This document shows positions 45,294-53,905 of a DNA stretch of 64,000 nt, in pieces. Below the pieces are notes generated by a model, which was not told the DNA's origin, ran no database searches, and saw only the letters and a list, made by a program, of their open reading frames with translations. Source of the DNA: Novosphingobium sp. PP1Y (lineage in GTDB: Bacteria; Pseudomonadota; Alphaproteobacteria; Sphingomonadales; Sphingomonadaceae); the NCBI RefSeq assembly GCF_000253255.1, contig NC_015580.1:2307001-2371000 (forward strand), written 5' to 3'. Position 1 is the first letter of the stretch, and every line of letters begins with the position of its first letter. Position numbers and translations under genes: made by a program.

Positions 45294-48200
45294 ATGAACT
45301 TGCCGCTTCTCAAGCTCGCCGAACCGGAATTCGGCGCTTACGCCACCAAGGCCGAAGGCCTGTTTTCGGTCGCGAGAATGGTCGCCGACACGCTCGCTCG
45401 ATCCGGCGTTGTTACCCGCCAGTACCTTACCCGCCTGACGATCGATGCGTTTAGTGCGACCGATGCCGATGGCGCCTGGTCGATGCGCGACGCCTATGAC
45501 GCGCTGGAAGCCGCACAGGTGCTGCTGCTTCAACGCGGTGATTGGCGGGTCATGCATGGCGGCGATCCCGAGGCGATGTTTGCCGCGCTGCTCGCCTTCC
45601 AGAACAGCCTGCCGACCCAGACCTACCGGTCAGAACACCAGGTCGATCTCCAGCAGTTCAGCACGCCGCTGGCGCTGGCCTGGCTCGCGGCCCGGGCGGC
45701 GCAGTTCAGGTCCGATGATCTGGTGCTCGAACCTTCGGCAGGCACCGGGATGCTCGCCGCGCACGCGGCGAGGGCCGCCACCGGCTTGCTGCTCAACGAG
45801 CGCGACGAACAGCGGGCGGCATTGCTCGGTCTGGCGCTCGGTCAGGACGTCACCAGCCACGATGCGGAATTCATCCACGACAAGCTGCCGTCTGGACTCG
45901 CGCCGAGCGTTGTCCTGATCAACCCGCCCTTCAGCCGCAGCGAGGGGCGGGGCCGCGACCGCCATGCCGGCGCCAGGCATCTCCGCTCAGCCCTGCTGCG
46001 CCTTGCCCATGGCGGGCGCTGCGTCGCGATCATGCCGCCGAGCTTCGCGTCCGATGGTAGTGGTGCACCGGGCTATGCGGCGGTGGCCGAGGTCGTGCCA
46101 CCGCGCGCGGAAATCACGATCCTCGGCAATCCTTACGCCAAGCACGGCACCAGCATCTCGGTGCGGCTGCTGGTCTACGACAAGGGCTGGGCGGGAATAC
46201 CCGCACGCCATACCGTGCCCGATCTCGCAGCGGCGCTCCCGATCGTGCTGGGCCTGCCGCCCAGGCTCGACCCGTCGCAGTCGCCGCCACCTGCACCCGC
46301 GCTGGCACAACCGCGACTGCGCCCGGCCGCCAGACCATCGCCGTCAGCGCTCTTCACGAACCTCGCAGGATCGAAGCTTGCCACGCCAAAGCGCGAACCG
46401 CGCATCGACGATGTCCCGCGCCTGCTCGACTATACGGTTAGGGACACACCGCTGGCCGCAGGCGATCCGGTCGGCATCTATGTCCCCTGGCGGCTCGCCC
46501 GCATCGACATTCCAGCCGCTAGGCCGCATCCCGACCAGCTCGTCGAATCCGTCGCCATGGCTTCGGTGCTGCCGCCCGCACCCGGCTACCGCCCGATGCT
46601 CCAGGACCGCGCGATCGCGGCACTGTCCGATGCCCAGCTCGAAACCCTGATCCACGCAGGCGAGGCTTTCCAGCGCGATCTGCCAGGGACCTTCCTTCCC
46701 AATGACGCGGGCGACCAGCTCTCGGAAACGCCGGAGGGTCATGTCTATCGCACCGGCTATTTCATCGGTGACGGCACCGGGGTCGGCAAGGGCCGCGAGG
46801 TCGCCGCCTGCATTCTCGACCAGTGGAACCGGGGGCGGCGCAAGGCGGTGTGGATCTCGGTCAGTTCCGGGTTGATCGAAGATGCGCGCCGCGACTGGTC
46901 TGCACTCGGCGGGTTGCCCATCGACATCCAGCCGCTCGATGCCTTCCCGTTGGGCCAGCCGATCGGCATGGCGAGCGGAATCCTGTTCCTGACTTATGCG
47001 ACGCTGCGCTCCTCGCGCCATGACGAGGCCTCACGCCTCCAGCAGATCCGCGCCTGGCTGGGTGAGCATTTCGACGGGATGCTGGTGTTCGACGAGGCCC
47101 ATGCGCTGGCCAATGCCGCAGGCACCGATACCGAATTCGGCACGGCCAAGGGCTCCGAGCAGGGGCTCGCGGGCGTTCGGCTCCAGCACGCGCTGCCGCG
47201 CGCCCGGGTGCTCTATGTCTCGGCGACCGGCGCCACCGACCCCGCCAATCTCTGCTACGCCGCCCGGCTTGGCCTCTGGGGACCGGGCACCGCCTTCCGC
47301 GACCGCGCGGCATTCATGGCGGCGATGGACGATGGCGGGATCGCCGCGATGGAGATCGTCGCCCGCGATCTGAAAGCCATGGGGCTCTATACCGCTCGGG
47401 CACTGAGCTTTGCTGGCGTCGAATACGAAGCGCTCGAACACCGGCTGACGGTGGATCAAATCGCGATCTACGATGCCTATGCCGATGCCTGGGCGATCAT
47501 CCATCGCAATCTCGACGAGGCGATGAAGGCGGCGAACATCGTCGACCGCATGTCGGGCGATACGCTGAATGCGCAAGCCAAGGGCTCGGCGCTGTCCAAG
47601 TTCGAGAGCGCCAAGCAGCGCTTCTTCAGCCAGGTCCTGGTCTCGATGAAGATCCCAAGCGTGATCCGCTCGATCGAGGAGGAACTGGTGGCAGGCCATG
47701 TCGCCGTCGTCCAGCTGGTCACCACGGCGGCGGCCATCCTCGACCGGCGGCTTACCGCGCTTTCGGCGCAGGAACGCGCGCATCTCTTTATCGATGTCTC
47801 GCCACTCGACGGCCTCATCGATTATCTCAAGAATGCCTTCCCGACCCGGCAGCTGCGGGCCTTCCGGGCGAGCGACGGGACGATGCGCTCGGAAATGATG
47901 GTGGGTGACGATGGCGCGCCGGTTCACTGCCAGGAGGCGCTGGCGTCGCGAGACACGCTGATCGAGCAGCTTTGCGGTATGCCGCCGATCCCGGCCGCGC
48001 TCGATGCGCTGCTCGCCCATTTCGGGAGCGAGCAGGTCGCCGAGGTGACGGGCCGTACTCGGCGCATCGTGCTCGACCCGCGCGGCAATCAGAAGCTCGA
48101 ACCGCGCGGGGCTGGTGCCCGCAAGGCCGACAGCGACGATTTCATGGCGGGCAGGAAGCCGATCCTCGCCTTTTCCGATGCGGGCGGGACCGGGCGGTCC

Positions 48201-49601
48201 TATCATGCCGATCTCGGCTGCGGCAGCGCGAGCAAACGCCGCATCCACTTCCTGCTCGAACCGGGCTGGAAGGCCGCGACCGCGATCCAGGGGCTGGGGC
48301 GCACCCACCGCACCAACCAGGCGAGCCCGCCGGTGTTCCGCCCGGTCACCACCGACTGCAAGGGAGAGCGGCGTTTCATCAGCACGATCGCGCGGCGCCT
48401 CGATAGCCTCGGCGCGCTCACCCGCGGCCAGCGCCAGACCGGCGGGCAGAACCTGTTCGATCCGGCCGACAATCTCGAAAGCGATTACGCCCGCGAGGCG
48501 CTGACGCAGTGGTATCACCTGCTCCATGCCGGAAAACTGGCGAGCACCAGCCTTGCCGATTTCGAGGCGATGACCGGCCTCAAGCTGGCCGAAGAGCAGG
48601 GCGGCGGCCTGCTCGAACGGCTGCCGCCGATCCAGCGCTGGCTCAACCGCATCCTGGCGCTCCGCATCGCCACGCAGAACGCGATCTTCGAGGAATATAT
48701 CGGTCTCATCCAGGCCCGCGTCGATGCCGCGCGAGAGGCGGGCACGCTCGATCTCGGCGTCGAGACGATCCGAGCCGAGCGGATTGTTCCGCTGTCCGAT
48801 CAGGTTCTGCGCACCGATCCGCTGACCGGTGCGGAGACCCGCCTGCTGCGGCTCGAACTCCACATGAAACCCCGCACCACGAGCTGGGGCCATCTCATGC
48901 ACATCTGGCAGGGGACCGAGGACATCGCCTTCTTGCGCAACGGGCGTTCTGGCCGTGTCGCGCTGAGGGTGCCGTCCTGGTCGGTGACCGATGACGAAGG
49001 CAGGCCGGTGCCGATGTGCCAGCTGGTCCGCCCGACCGGACACGACCGGATATCGCTGGGCGCGCTCTGGACCAGCCATTGGCAACCGATCGGGCACGAG
49101 CAATTCCGGGAACTCTGGGAGGCCGAGGTTGCGGCGGCTTCGGCCGCGCTTGATGTCGAGACGATCAGCCTGGCGACCGGCCTGCTCCTGCCAGTCTGGC
49201 ACAAGCTCCCCGCCGACGATGTCCGGGTCTGGCGCATCGCCGATGGCAGCGGCGATGCATTGCTCGGCCGTATCGTCATGCCGGCGGCAGTCGAGAAGCT
49301 CGAGGGTGAGTTCGGCCTTGCTGCTTCGGTTCGCCTGACGCCTGCCGAACTGATCGCGGCGGCGCGCAGCGACGGAGGCGTGGCCGTGCCGGGCCTCGAC
49401 GGCGCGCGCCTGGTCTCGGTCTTCGTCAACAACAGCCGCCGGCTCGAACTGCGCAGCGCCCAGCCGCAGGACCGCGAATGGCTGAAGGCGCGCGGATGCT
49501 TCACCGAGGTGATCGCCTATGTGACCAGGGTCTTCGTGCCGGTGGACCGGGCCGAGCAGGTTCTCGCGGCCATCGCGGCGTCGCTCTCGGCGCGGGCCTA
49601 A
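45294..49601 (+). CDS. Strawberry-notch-like helicase with N-terminal DNA methyltransferase-like domain
   Basis: A 1435-aa protein. Residues about 120-300 look like an adenine methyltransferase: LVLEPSAGTGMLAAHAA (SAM-binding motif I, about 143-159) and LINPPFSR (NPPF catalytic motif IV, about 209-216). A superfamily 2 helicase of the strawberry-notch type follows: Walker A GDGTGVGKGREVA (about 491-503), DEAH box VFDEAHALANA (about 598-608) and motif VI-like GLGRTHRTNQ (about 1000). Such proteins mark conjugative elements of Alphaproteobacteria; a role in anti-restriction or element replication is plausible but unproven. I start at ATG 45294, which has CCGGAGG 10 bases upstream; another ATG at 45287 is out of frame. 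Confidence 0.87.
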   Translation: MNLPLLKLAEPEFGAYATKAEGLFSVARMVADTLARSGVVTRQYLTRLTIDAFSATDADGAWSMRDAYDALEAAQVLLLQRGDWRVMHGGDPEAMFAALLAFQNSLPTQTYRSEHQVDLQQFSTPLALAWLAARAAQFRSDDLVLEPSAGTGMLAAHAARAATGLLLNERDEQRAALLGLALGQDVTSHDAEFIHDKLPSGLAPSVVLINPPFSRSEGRGRDRHAGARHLRSALLRLAHGGRCVAIMPPSFASDGSGAPGYAAVAEVVPPRAEITILGNPYAKHGTSISVRLLVYDKGWAGIPARHTVPDLAAALPIVLGLPPRLDPSQSPPPAPALAQPRLRPAARPSPSALFTNLAGSKLATPKREPRIDDVPRLLDYTVRDTPLAAGDPVGIYVPWRLARIDIPAARPHPDQLVESVAMASVLPPAPGYRPMLQDRAIAALSDAQLETLIHAGEAFQRDLPGTFLPNDAGDQLSETPEGHVYRTGYFIGDGTGVGKGREVAACILDQWNRGRRKAVWISVSSGLIEDARRDWSALGGLPIDIQPLDAFPLGQPIGMASGILFLTYATLRSSRHDEASRLQQIRAWLGEHFDGMLVFDEAHALANAAGTDTEFGTAKGSEQGLAGVRLQHALPRARVLYVSATGATDPANLCYAARLGLWGPGTAFRDRAAFMAAMDDGGIAAMEIVARDLKAMGLYTARALSFAGVEYEALEHRLTVDQIAIYDAYADAWAIIHRNLDEAMKAANIVDRMSGDTLNAQAKGSALSKFESAKQRFFSQVLVSMKIPSVIRSIEEELVAGHVAVVQLVTTAAAILDRRLTALSAQERAHLFIDVSPLDGLIDYLKNAFPTRQLRAFRASDGTMRSEMMVGDDGAPVHCQEALASRDTLIEQLCGMPPIPAALDALLAHFGSEQVAEVTGRTRRIVLDPRGNQKLEPRGAGARKADSDDFMAGRKPILAFSDAGGTGRSYHADLGCGSASKRRIHFLLEPGWKAATAIQGLGRTHRTNQASPPVFRPVTTDCKGERRFISTIARRLDSLGALTRGQRQTGGQNLFDPADNLESDYAREALTQWYHLLHAGKLASTSLADFEAMTGLKLAEEQGGGLLERLPPIQRWLNRILALRIATQNAIFEEYIGLIQARVDAAREAGTLDLGVETIRAERIVPLSDQVLRTDPLTGAETRLLRLELHMKPRTTSWGHLMHIWQGTEDIAFLRNGRSGRVALRVPSWSVTDDEGRPVPMCQLVRPTGHDRISLGALWTSHWQPIGHEQFRELWEAEVAAASAALDVETISLATGLLLPVWHKLPADDVRVWRIADGSGDALLGRIVMPAAVEKLEGEFGLAASVRLTPAELIAAARSDGGVAVPGLDGARLVSVFVNNSRRLELRSAQPQDREWLKARGCFTEVIAYVTRVFVPVDRAEQVLAAIAASLSARA

Positions 49602-49717
49602 ACGAACCGGCTATCGTCCGATCGCCTCCAGCCGGATATGATCGGACGGCCCGGAAGGGAAGTGGGGAAGGGGAAAGGCGCTGCCGGATGGTCGGTGGCA
49701 CTTTCGAAGGAACCCCC

Positions 49718-50020
49718 ATGACCCAGGACGATCCCATTCTCGACCCGCTGTTTGTCGAGAGCTACAACGCGGACCTCGAAGCGCTGAACAGCCCGGCGCG
49801 CATCGCGATCACCACGCTCTCTTCCGGCGCCGACGTGTTCGAACTGCTCGACGATGAGGGCCAGTTCGTCACGCTGTTTCCGGCGAGCGCCACGCCGGAA
49901 GTGACGGCTGCCGCCTACCGGCTTTACGCCCAGGGCCTCCATCGCGGGCTGCGCACGGGCGAGGAACTTGCCTGGGGCAAACTGCGCCACCTGATCGGTG
50001 CTGCGTCCGACGAGCGCTGA
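49718..50020 (+). CDS. Conserved hypothetical island protein (100 aa)
   Basis: A 100-aa acidic protein after a purine-rich leader (AAGGAACCCCC). It shows FELLDDEGQFVTLFPASATPEV and AYRLYAQGLHRGLRTGEELAWGKLRHLIG. No family is recognised. The ATG at 49718 is chosen over long in-frame upstream extensions, which have frame-shadow composition. It is the first of a tight cluster of small genes between the helicase and DUF932. Confidence 0.65.
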   Translation: MTQDDPILDPLFVESYNADLEALNSPARIAITTLSSGADVFELLDDEGQFVTLFPASATPEVTAAAYRLYAQGLHRGLRTGEELAWGKLRHLIGAASDER

Positions 50021-50074
50021 GCGCGTGATCCTTCCCATCTTCACCACTTTCCATCTTCAAGCGGGAGAACCATC

Positions 50075-50560
50075 ATGGCTGACAGAGCCAGCGCGTCGAT
50101 CGAAATCGGCGGCAATATTTCGCGATCCTTGATTCCCGACCTCATCGAGGCGATCGCCTCCGACGGTGGCCGCGCCGACTGGGAGGGCGAACCGCTTCAG
50201 GAATCCGACGTTTCCGGCGGTGCGACCGTCGAAGCCTGCGCCTACGAACTGGCCGGTGGCACATTCGACTGGACCGAGGAATTCTGCGAAGAGCACGGCC
50301 TCGCCTATGTCCGGAACTCCGGCAGTTGCGGCGGCGCGTTCGGACCCGAACGGGTGATCTTCACCGGCACCGGCGCCGCGGTGCAGTTCGACATGACCGA
50401 GAGCGAGGAGATCGTTCTTGCCCGGAGCATGATCCGCGATCTCGGCTCGCTGGAAGCGATCGAGGGCTGGTTCCGCCTTGCCGAGTTCGTGCCGCCGCCG
50501 TTCACGATTATCGAGGATGGCGATGAGGCAGCGCCCGTAGAGGAGGCGCTCCATGGCTGA
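50075..50560 (+). CDS. Conserved hypothetical island protein (161 aa)
   Basis: A 161-aa acidic protein (MADRASASIEIGGNISRSLI...). Its alpha/beta pattern has a Gly-rich central part (NSGSCGGAFGPERVIFTG) and ends EEALHG. The start has GGGAG upstream. It overlaps the next gene by 8 bases, so the two are translationally coupled. I do not recognise the family. Similar small acidic proteins accompany ParB and helicase genes on mobile elements, which hints at DNA-mimic or anti-defence roles, but nothing in the sequence proves this. Confidence 0.65.
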   Translation: MADRASASIEIGGNISRSLIPDLIEAIASDGGRADWEGEPLQESDVSGGATVEACAYELAGGTFDWTEEFCEEHGLAYVRNSGSCGGAFGPERVIFTGTGAAVQFDMTESEEIVLARSMIRDLGSLEAIEGWFRLAEFVPPPFTIIEDGDEAAPVEEALHG

Positions 50561-51056
50561 CTACTACACCCAGGGCAGCTTCGCCTTCACCTGCAGCCAT
50601 GCCGAAATGGCGCTGATCGAAGAGGCCTTCCAGGCGAGCCATGACCTCGAGAACGGGGACACGCCGAGCCAGCCGACGCCCGAATTCCTCGCGGCGTTCC
50701 CGCCCACATCGCCAGACGATCCCTGGAGCGGCTTTGTCACCTTGTTCGACGATCCCGAGTTTCCCAGTTTCGGAGTCGAGTTCGAGGGCGGCAACACGCT
50801 CGACCAGCCCGGCGTCAGCACCGTCTCCATGTGGAGCATGATCGACTTCCAGCCCGCTGCGCTGGCCGCCCTGATCCACCGCTGCTGCCAGGAGACAGTG
50901 CGGCAGGCGCCGATCGGGTTCGAATTTGGCTTTTCGTGTTCGCGTGCCAGGCGGGACGGATTCGGCGGCGGATGGTGCGCGGTCTTCGCCGATCGCATCG
51001 AAATCGAGACGACCCGCCAGGCGCTTTCACTTGCGCTCGAGGGAGGCATCCTGTGA
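50553..51056 (+). CDS. Conserved hypothetical island protein (167 aa)
   Basis: A 167-aa acidic protein (MADYYTQGSFAFTCSHAEMALIEEAF...). It contains a Trp/Cys-rich middle (MWSMIDFQPAALAALIHRCC) and a Gly-rich GFGGGWCAVFADRI. It overlaps its upstream neighbour by 8 bases and its downstream neighbour by 4 (GTGA). The family is not recognised. The tight coupling means the three proteins are made together. Confidence 0.65.
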   Translation: MADYYTQGSFAFTCSHAEMALIEEAFQASHDLENGDTPSQPTPEFLAAFPPTSPDDPWSGFVTLFDDPEFPSFGVEFEGGNTLDQPGVSTVSMWSMIDFQPAALAALIHRCCQETVRQAPIGFEFGFSCSRARRDGFGGGWCAVFADRIEIETTRQALSLALEGGIL

Positions 51057-51190
51057 CGGGAATCGTTCTCCCGCCGGACGATCATTGGGCCGAAAGCCCC
51101 GATTACCCGCTCGCCGACTGGCAGGCCGAAGTCGCCAATGGCGACACCCGGCTTGGCTATTGGGACTGGGTCGCCGCGCGCTGCGCCTGA
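51053..51190 (+). CDS. 45-aa conserved-looking small protein
   Basis: A 45-aa protein that starts with GTG overlapping the previous stop (GTGA). It has a distinctive C-terminus: YPLADWQAEVANGDTRLGYW and DWVAARCA. The pattern DWQxEVANGDTxLGYWxWV recalls tiny proteins seen on other proteobacterial integrative elements, from memory. Coding is supported by the coupling and by composition, not by length. Confidence 0.6.
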   Translation: MTGIVLPPDDHWAESPDYPLADWQAEVANGDTRLGYWDWVAARCA

Positions 51191-51218
51191 ACTTCCCCGC
51201 AAACCAAAGGACAGTATC

Positions 51219-51923
51219 ATGACTTTATCATCCGCACCGGCGGTGCCTTCGCTGCGCCTCTACAGCCAGACCGACCACGACGAACGCGGCAATTTCCACT
51301 ACGAGGGGGATCTCCATTGCCCGGCCGACGACCTGCCGGTCCTGTGCCGCCGGATCGAACGGCATCTGGCCAGCCATTTCCCCGAAGTGCGCTTCGCCAT
51401 CCATAGCCAGCGCTTTTCCGGCGGCCGCAAGATGATTGCCGAGGTGCTCGACGCAACCGAGGATCTGACCACCCGGGAGGCGCAGGATGAGTTCATCACC
51501 CGGGTGCGCGACCAGATCGAGCGGTACGGCTACTGCCGCTCCAACTTCTACCAGGACTTCATGGCGGTCTCGTTCTACAACGAAGTGCGCATCGCCCCCG
51601 CCTATTGGGCAGCGCTCGCGGCCCGGCGCGGGCAGGCCAATCCCGTCGACAACCTTGTGTCGCTGGCGAGCTTCAAGAAGCGCCTTAAGCCCGGCGACAA
51701 CCTGACCCTGCTGCACGCGCCCTACCAGCACCGGGCATTGGGCACGGCCCGCAAGGTCATCCAGATCCGCTCGAAGGATTTCGTGTTCGAGGGGCGCAGC
51801 TATTGCGACTTTCCCCGCGCCAGCAACTTTGCCTGCGACGGGCGCCTGGTGCGGATCGCCGTCGGCAACGAACACGAGCCGGATGCCCATATTCTTTACG
51901 AATGGCGGCCTGCCGCAGCCTGA
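51219..51923 (+). CDS. Conserved hypothetical island protein (234 aa)
   Basis: A 234-aa protein starting at ATG 51219 after AAAGGACAGT. Its first half is LRLYSQTDHDERGNFHYEGDLHCPADDLPV (two parts), followed by RFAIHSQRFSGGRKMIAEVLDA, and the second half has YCRSNFYQDFMAVSFYNEVRIAPAYW. The family is not recognised; it is well-formed and probably soluble. It lies just upstream of the split DUF932 gene. Confidence 0.7.
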   Translation: MTLSSAPAVPSLRLYSQTDHDERGNFHYEGDLHCPADDLPVLCRRIERHLASHFPEVRFAIHSQRFSGGRKMIAEVLDATEDLTTREAQDEFITRVRDQIERYGYCRSNFYQDFMAVSFYNEVRIAPAYWAALAARRGQANPVDNLVSLASFKKRLKPGDNLTLLHAPYQHRALGTARKVIQIRSKDFVFEGRSYCDFPRASNFACDGRLVRIAVGNEHEPDAHILYEWRPAAA

Positions 51924-52019
51924 GCTCCCGGGGCATCGGGAGGAAGGGGGTGGGAGAGGATGAGCGCGGATGCGGCGATGCACCTGCTCATTCCACCTTC
52001 CATTTCCAGGAGCAGCTTC

Positions 52020-52541
52020 ATGGCCAGTCTTGCCCGCGTAATCGACCACGATGTCCTCGATCATCCCGCACCTGCCGGTCCGTCCCACGACCGTCCAGTC
52101 AGCAGCGGCTACCGCGTCGACATCTCGCGTGGCCGCAATGTCAGCCGCGTTTCGTCCGAATGGTTCTCGCGGCCCGACGATGAACGCTTCCTCTCGCTCA
52201 CCGATCTCCACGACAGCGTTCGCCGCCGCGCCGACCGCGCCACCACGCGCGTCGTCGAGAGCCGGGCGGTGCGGGTCGAGGCGCGCAGCGACGATCCCGA
52301 GCGGCTCTCGCTGATCGCGCCCGGCGACGCCCGGCCAATCGCGCCCACCAACTGGTCGTTCGGCCAGCTCGCCAGCCTGGTCGGCGCGCCTGCGTCCTAC
52401 CTGCGCACGCTGCCCGCCGCGCTCGCCGGCATCAACATGCAGCACGGCCTGCTCTCCCATCGAGGCGAACAGGTCAAACTGCTCCAGACCGACGATGGCC
52501 GCACCGAACTGCGCGCGATTACTGGGCCAGAATATGGCCGT
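52020..52541 (+). pseudogene. DUF932 protein gene, 5' half (split by transposon)
   Basis: The first 174 codons of a DUF932-type gene of unknown function, common on plasmids and phages. Start ATG 52020 has CAGGAG 8 bases upstream. It shows RPIAPTNWSFGQLASLVGAPASYLRTL and, at the break, LRAITGPEYGR. After the Arg codon at 52539-52541 the frame enters transposon DNA and stops at 52580. The 3' half lies at 59419-60135. Joining the two gives an in-frame 412-aa protein of normal DUF932 length, so the gene was intact before insertion. Confidence 0.88.
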
Positions 52542-52571
52542 TATCTGAACAGTCAACCTGTCTCACCGACG
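52538..52571 (+). repeat. Transposon left terminal inverted motif
   Basis: CCGTTATC (52538-52545), a 14-base spacer, then GTCTCACCGACG (52560-52571). It matches the right end in inverted orientation and probably forms recombinase-binding arms. Confidence 0.65.
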
Positions 52572-52666
52572 GCTCACTAATCTTTCCATCGCACCGCTGA
52601 GCCCCGTGCGCGCCCCGATGCGGGCGATGCCGACGTGCGCTCGCGGCCATTTCCCAGGAGATGAAC

Positions 52667-53635
52667 ATGGCATATCGCAAGCAGGCTGGCGAGCGCGCTG
52701 ACGTCTACACGCGCGTCACCGCCGAGATTATCGCAGCTATCGAGAACGGGGCCGGTGACTGGCGCGCACCTTGGCATCATCATGGCACCAGCGTTGCGCG
52801 CCCGACCAACGTCAGTTCGGCCAAGCGCTATCGCGGCATAAACACCGTGGCGCTCTGGGTGGCGGCGATGGCGGGCGGCTACAGCGATGGGCTGTGGGGC
52901 ACCTATCGCCAATGGATCGAGGCCGGCGCGCAAGTCCGCAAGGGCGAGCACGCCACCACCGTGGTGTTCTGGAAGCAGGTGTCTTCCGCTGCCGACGATG
53001 ACAGCGATGAGGACGAGAATGGCCATCGCAAGATGTTCGCGCGCGCATTTTCCGTCTTCAACGTGGCGCAGGTTGATGGCTATGAGGTGCCGCCCATCAC
53101 GATGCTCCCGGACACGGCGCGCCATGCCGCAGCGGAAGCGTTCATTTCCAGCCTGGGTATCGCGACTGTCTTTGGCGGTTCGGAGGCCTATTATCGCCCC
53201 TCGACGGATACGGTGTGCATGCCCCCGTTCGAGTGTTTCCGCGACGCTGCCTCTTTTTACGGTGTCTGGCTTCACGAGAACGGCCACGCCTCAGGAGCCA
53301 AGCATCGGCTCGATCGCGACCTCTCCGGCCGCTTCGGTTCCGCCGCTTATGCGGCCGAGGAGTGCTGCGTTGAGATTCTGAGCGGCCTCGTGCTCGCGGA
53401 CCTCGGCATCGCGCATCACCCACGTCCCGATCATGCAGCGTACATTGCCTCCTGGCTCGAGGTGTTGAAGAATGACTCACGCGCGATCTTCACGGCTGCC
53501 AGCAAGGCGCAGCAGGCTGCGGACTGGATGCACGCTCAGCAGCCAACGCCCCCGCCGGAGCAGATTGTATCATCGCCGCAGGATGGGGACGACGTTGCCG
53601 GCGTCGGCATTTCGCCTGCGTTCCTCGCCGCGTAG
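52667..53635 (+). CDS. ardC: ArdC-like antirestriction protein (ssDNA-binding N-domain, zincin-like C-domain)
   Basis: A 322-aa protein with the ArdC layout. The N-terminal ssDNA-binding domain (about residues 8-130) has YTRVTAEIIAAIENGAGDWRAPW, RGINTVALWVA and GTYRQWIEAGAQVRKGEHATTVVFW. The metallopeptidase-like domain has GVWLHENGHASG (HENGH, an HExxH zinc site) and AYAAEECCVEILSG with a further acidic ligand. ArdC proteins protect incoming single-stranded plasmid DNA from restriction. ATG 52667 has AGGAG 6 bases upstream; the ATG at 52661 abuts the ribosome site and is less likely. It is transposon cargo and its 3' end overlaps the convergent TnpC-like gene by 66 bases. Confidence 0.85.
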   Translation: MAYRKQAGERADVYTRVTAEIIAAIENGAGDWRAPWHHHGTSVARPTNVSSAKRYRGINTVALWVAAMAGGYSDGLWGTYRQWIEAGAQVRKGEHATTVVFWKQVSSAADDDSDEDENGHRKMFARAFSVFNVAQVDGYEVPPITMLPDTARHAAAEAFISSLGIATVFGGSEAYYRPSTDTVCMPPFECFRDAASFYGVWLHENGHASGAKHRLDRDLSGRFGSAAYAAEECCVEILSGLVLADLGIAHHPRPDHAAYIASWLEVLKNDSRAIFTAASKAQQAADWMHAQQPTPPPEQIVSSPQDGDDVAGVGISPAFLAA

Positions 53636-53905
53636 CAGCGCACGTACCTGCACGTGTTGGGCGAGGATATTCTCGCCTATGGTCTGCGACTGCTCGCCGC
53701 TGTCGATTGCTGCCGGTGCGGCACCTTGGCGCCCGGCTGCGGCCTCGCGCAGCTCTGCCCGGACCGCAACCGCCCTGTTCGCGGTAGCGCGGCTCACACC
53801 CGCCTGCCGCGCCAGGTTCGCGACCGACAGCCGGTCGCCGCTCGCCACGAGGCGCGCCAGGGCGCCCCGTAATCTGCGTTCGGTCTCGGTGCTGACCGGC
53901 TTCAT
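53570..53905 (-). CDS. TnpC-like helper protein (DUF6262-like)
   Basis: A 111-aa basic protein. The N-terminal half is a helix-turn-helix (RLRGALARLVASGDRLSVANLARQAGVSRATANRAV in parts: LSVANLARQAGVSRATANR), followed by a charged coiled-coil-like region. In Tn554 a small TnpC of similar size and position sets insertion orientation and efficiency. The start ATG 53905 overlaps the stop of the upstream recombinase (ATGA), like every junction in this operon. Confidence 0.7.
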   Translation of the reverse strand: MKPVSTETERRLRGALARLVASGDRLSVANLARQAGVSRATANRAVAVRAELREAAAGRQGAAPAAIDSGEQSQTIGENILAQHVQVRALLRGEERRRNADAGNVVPILRR

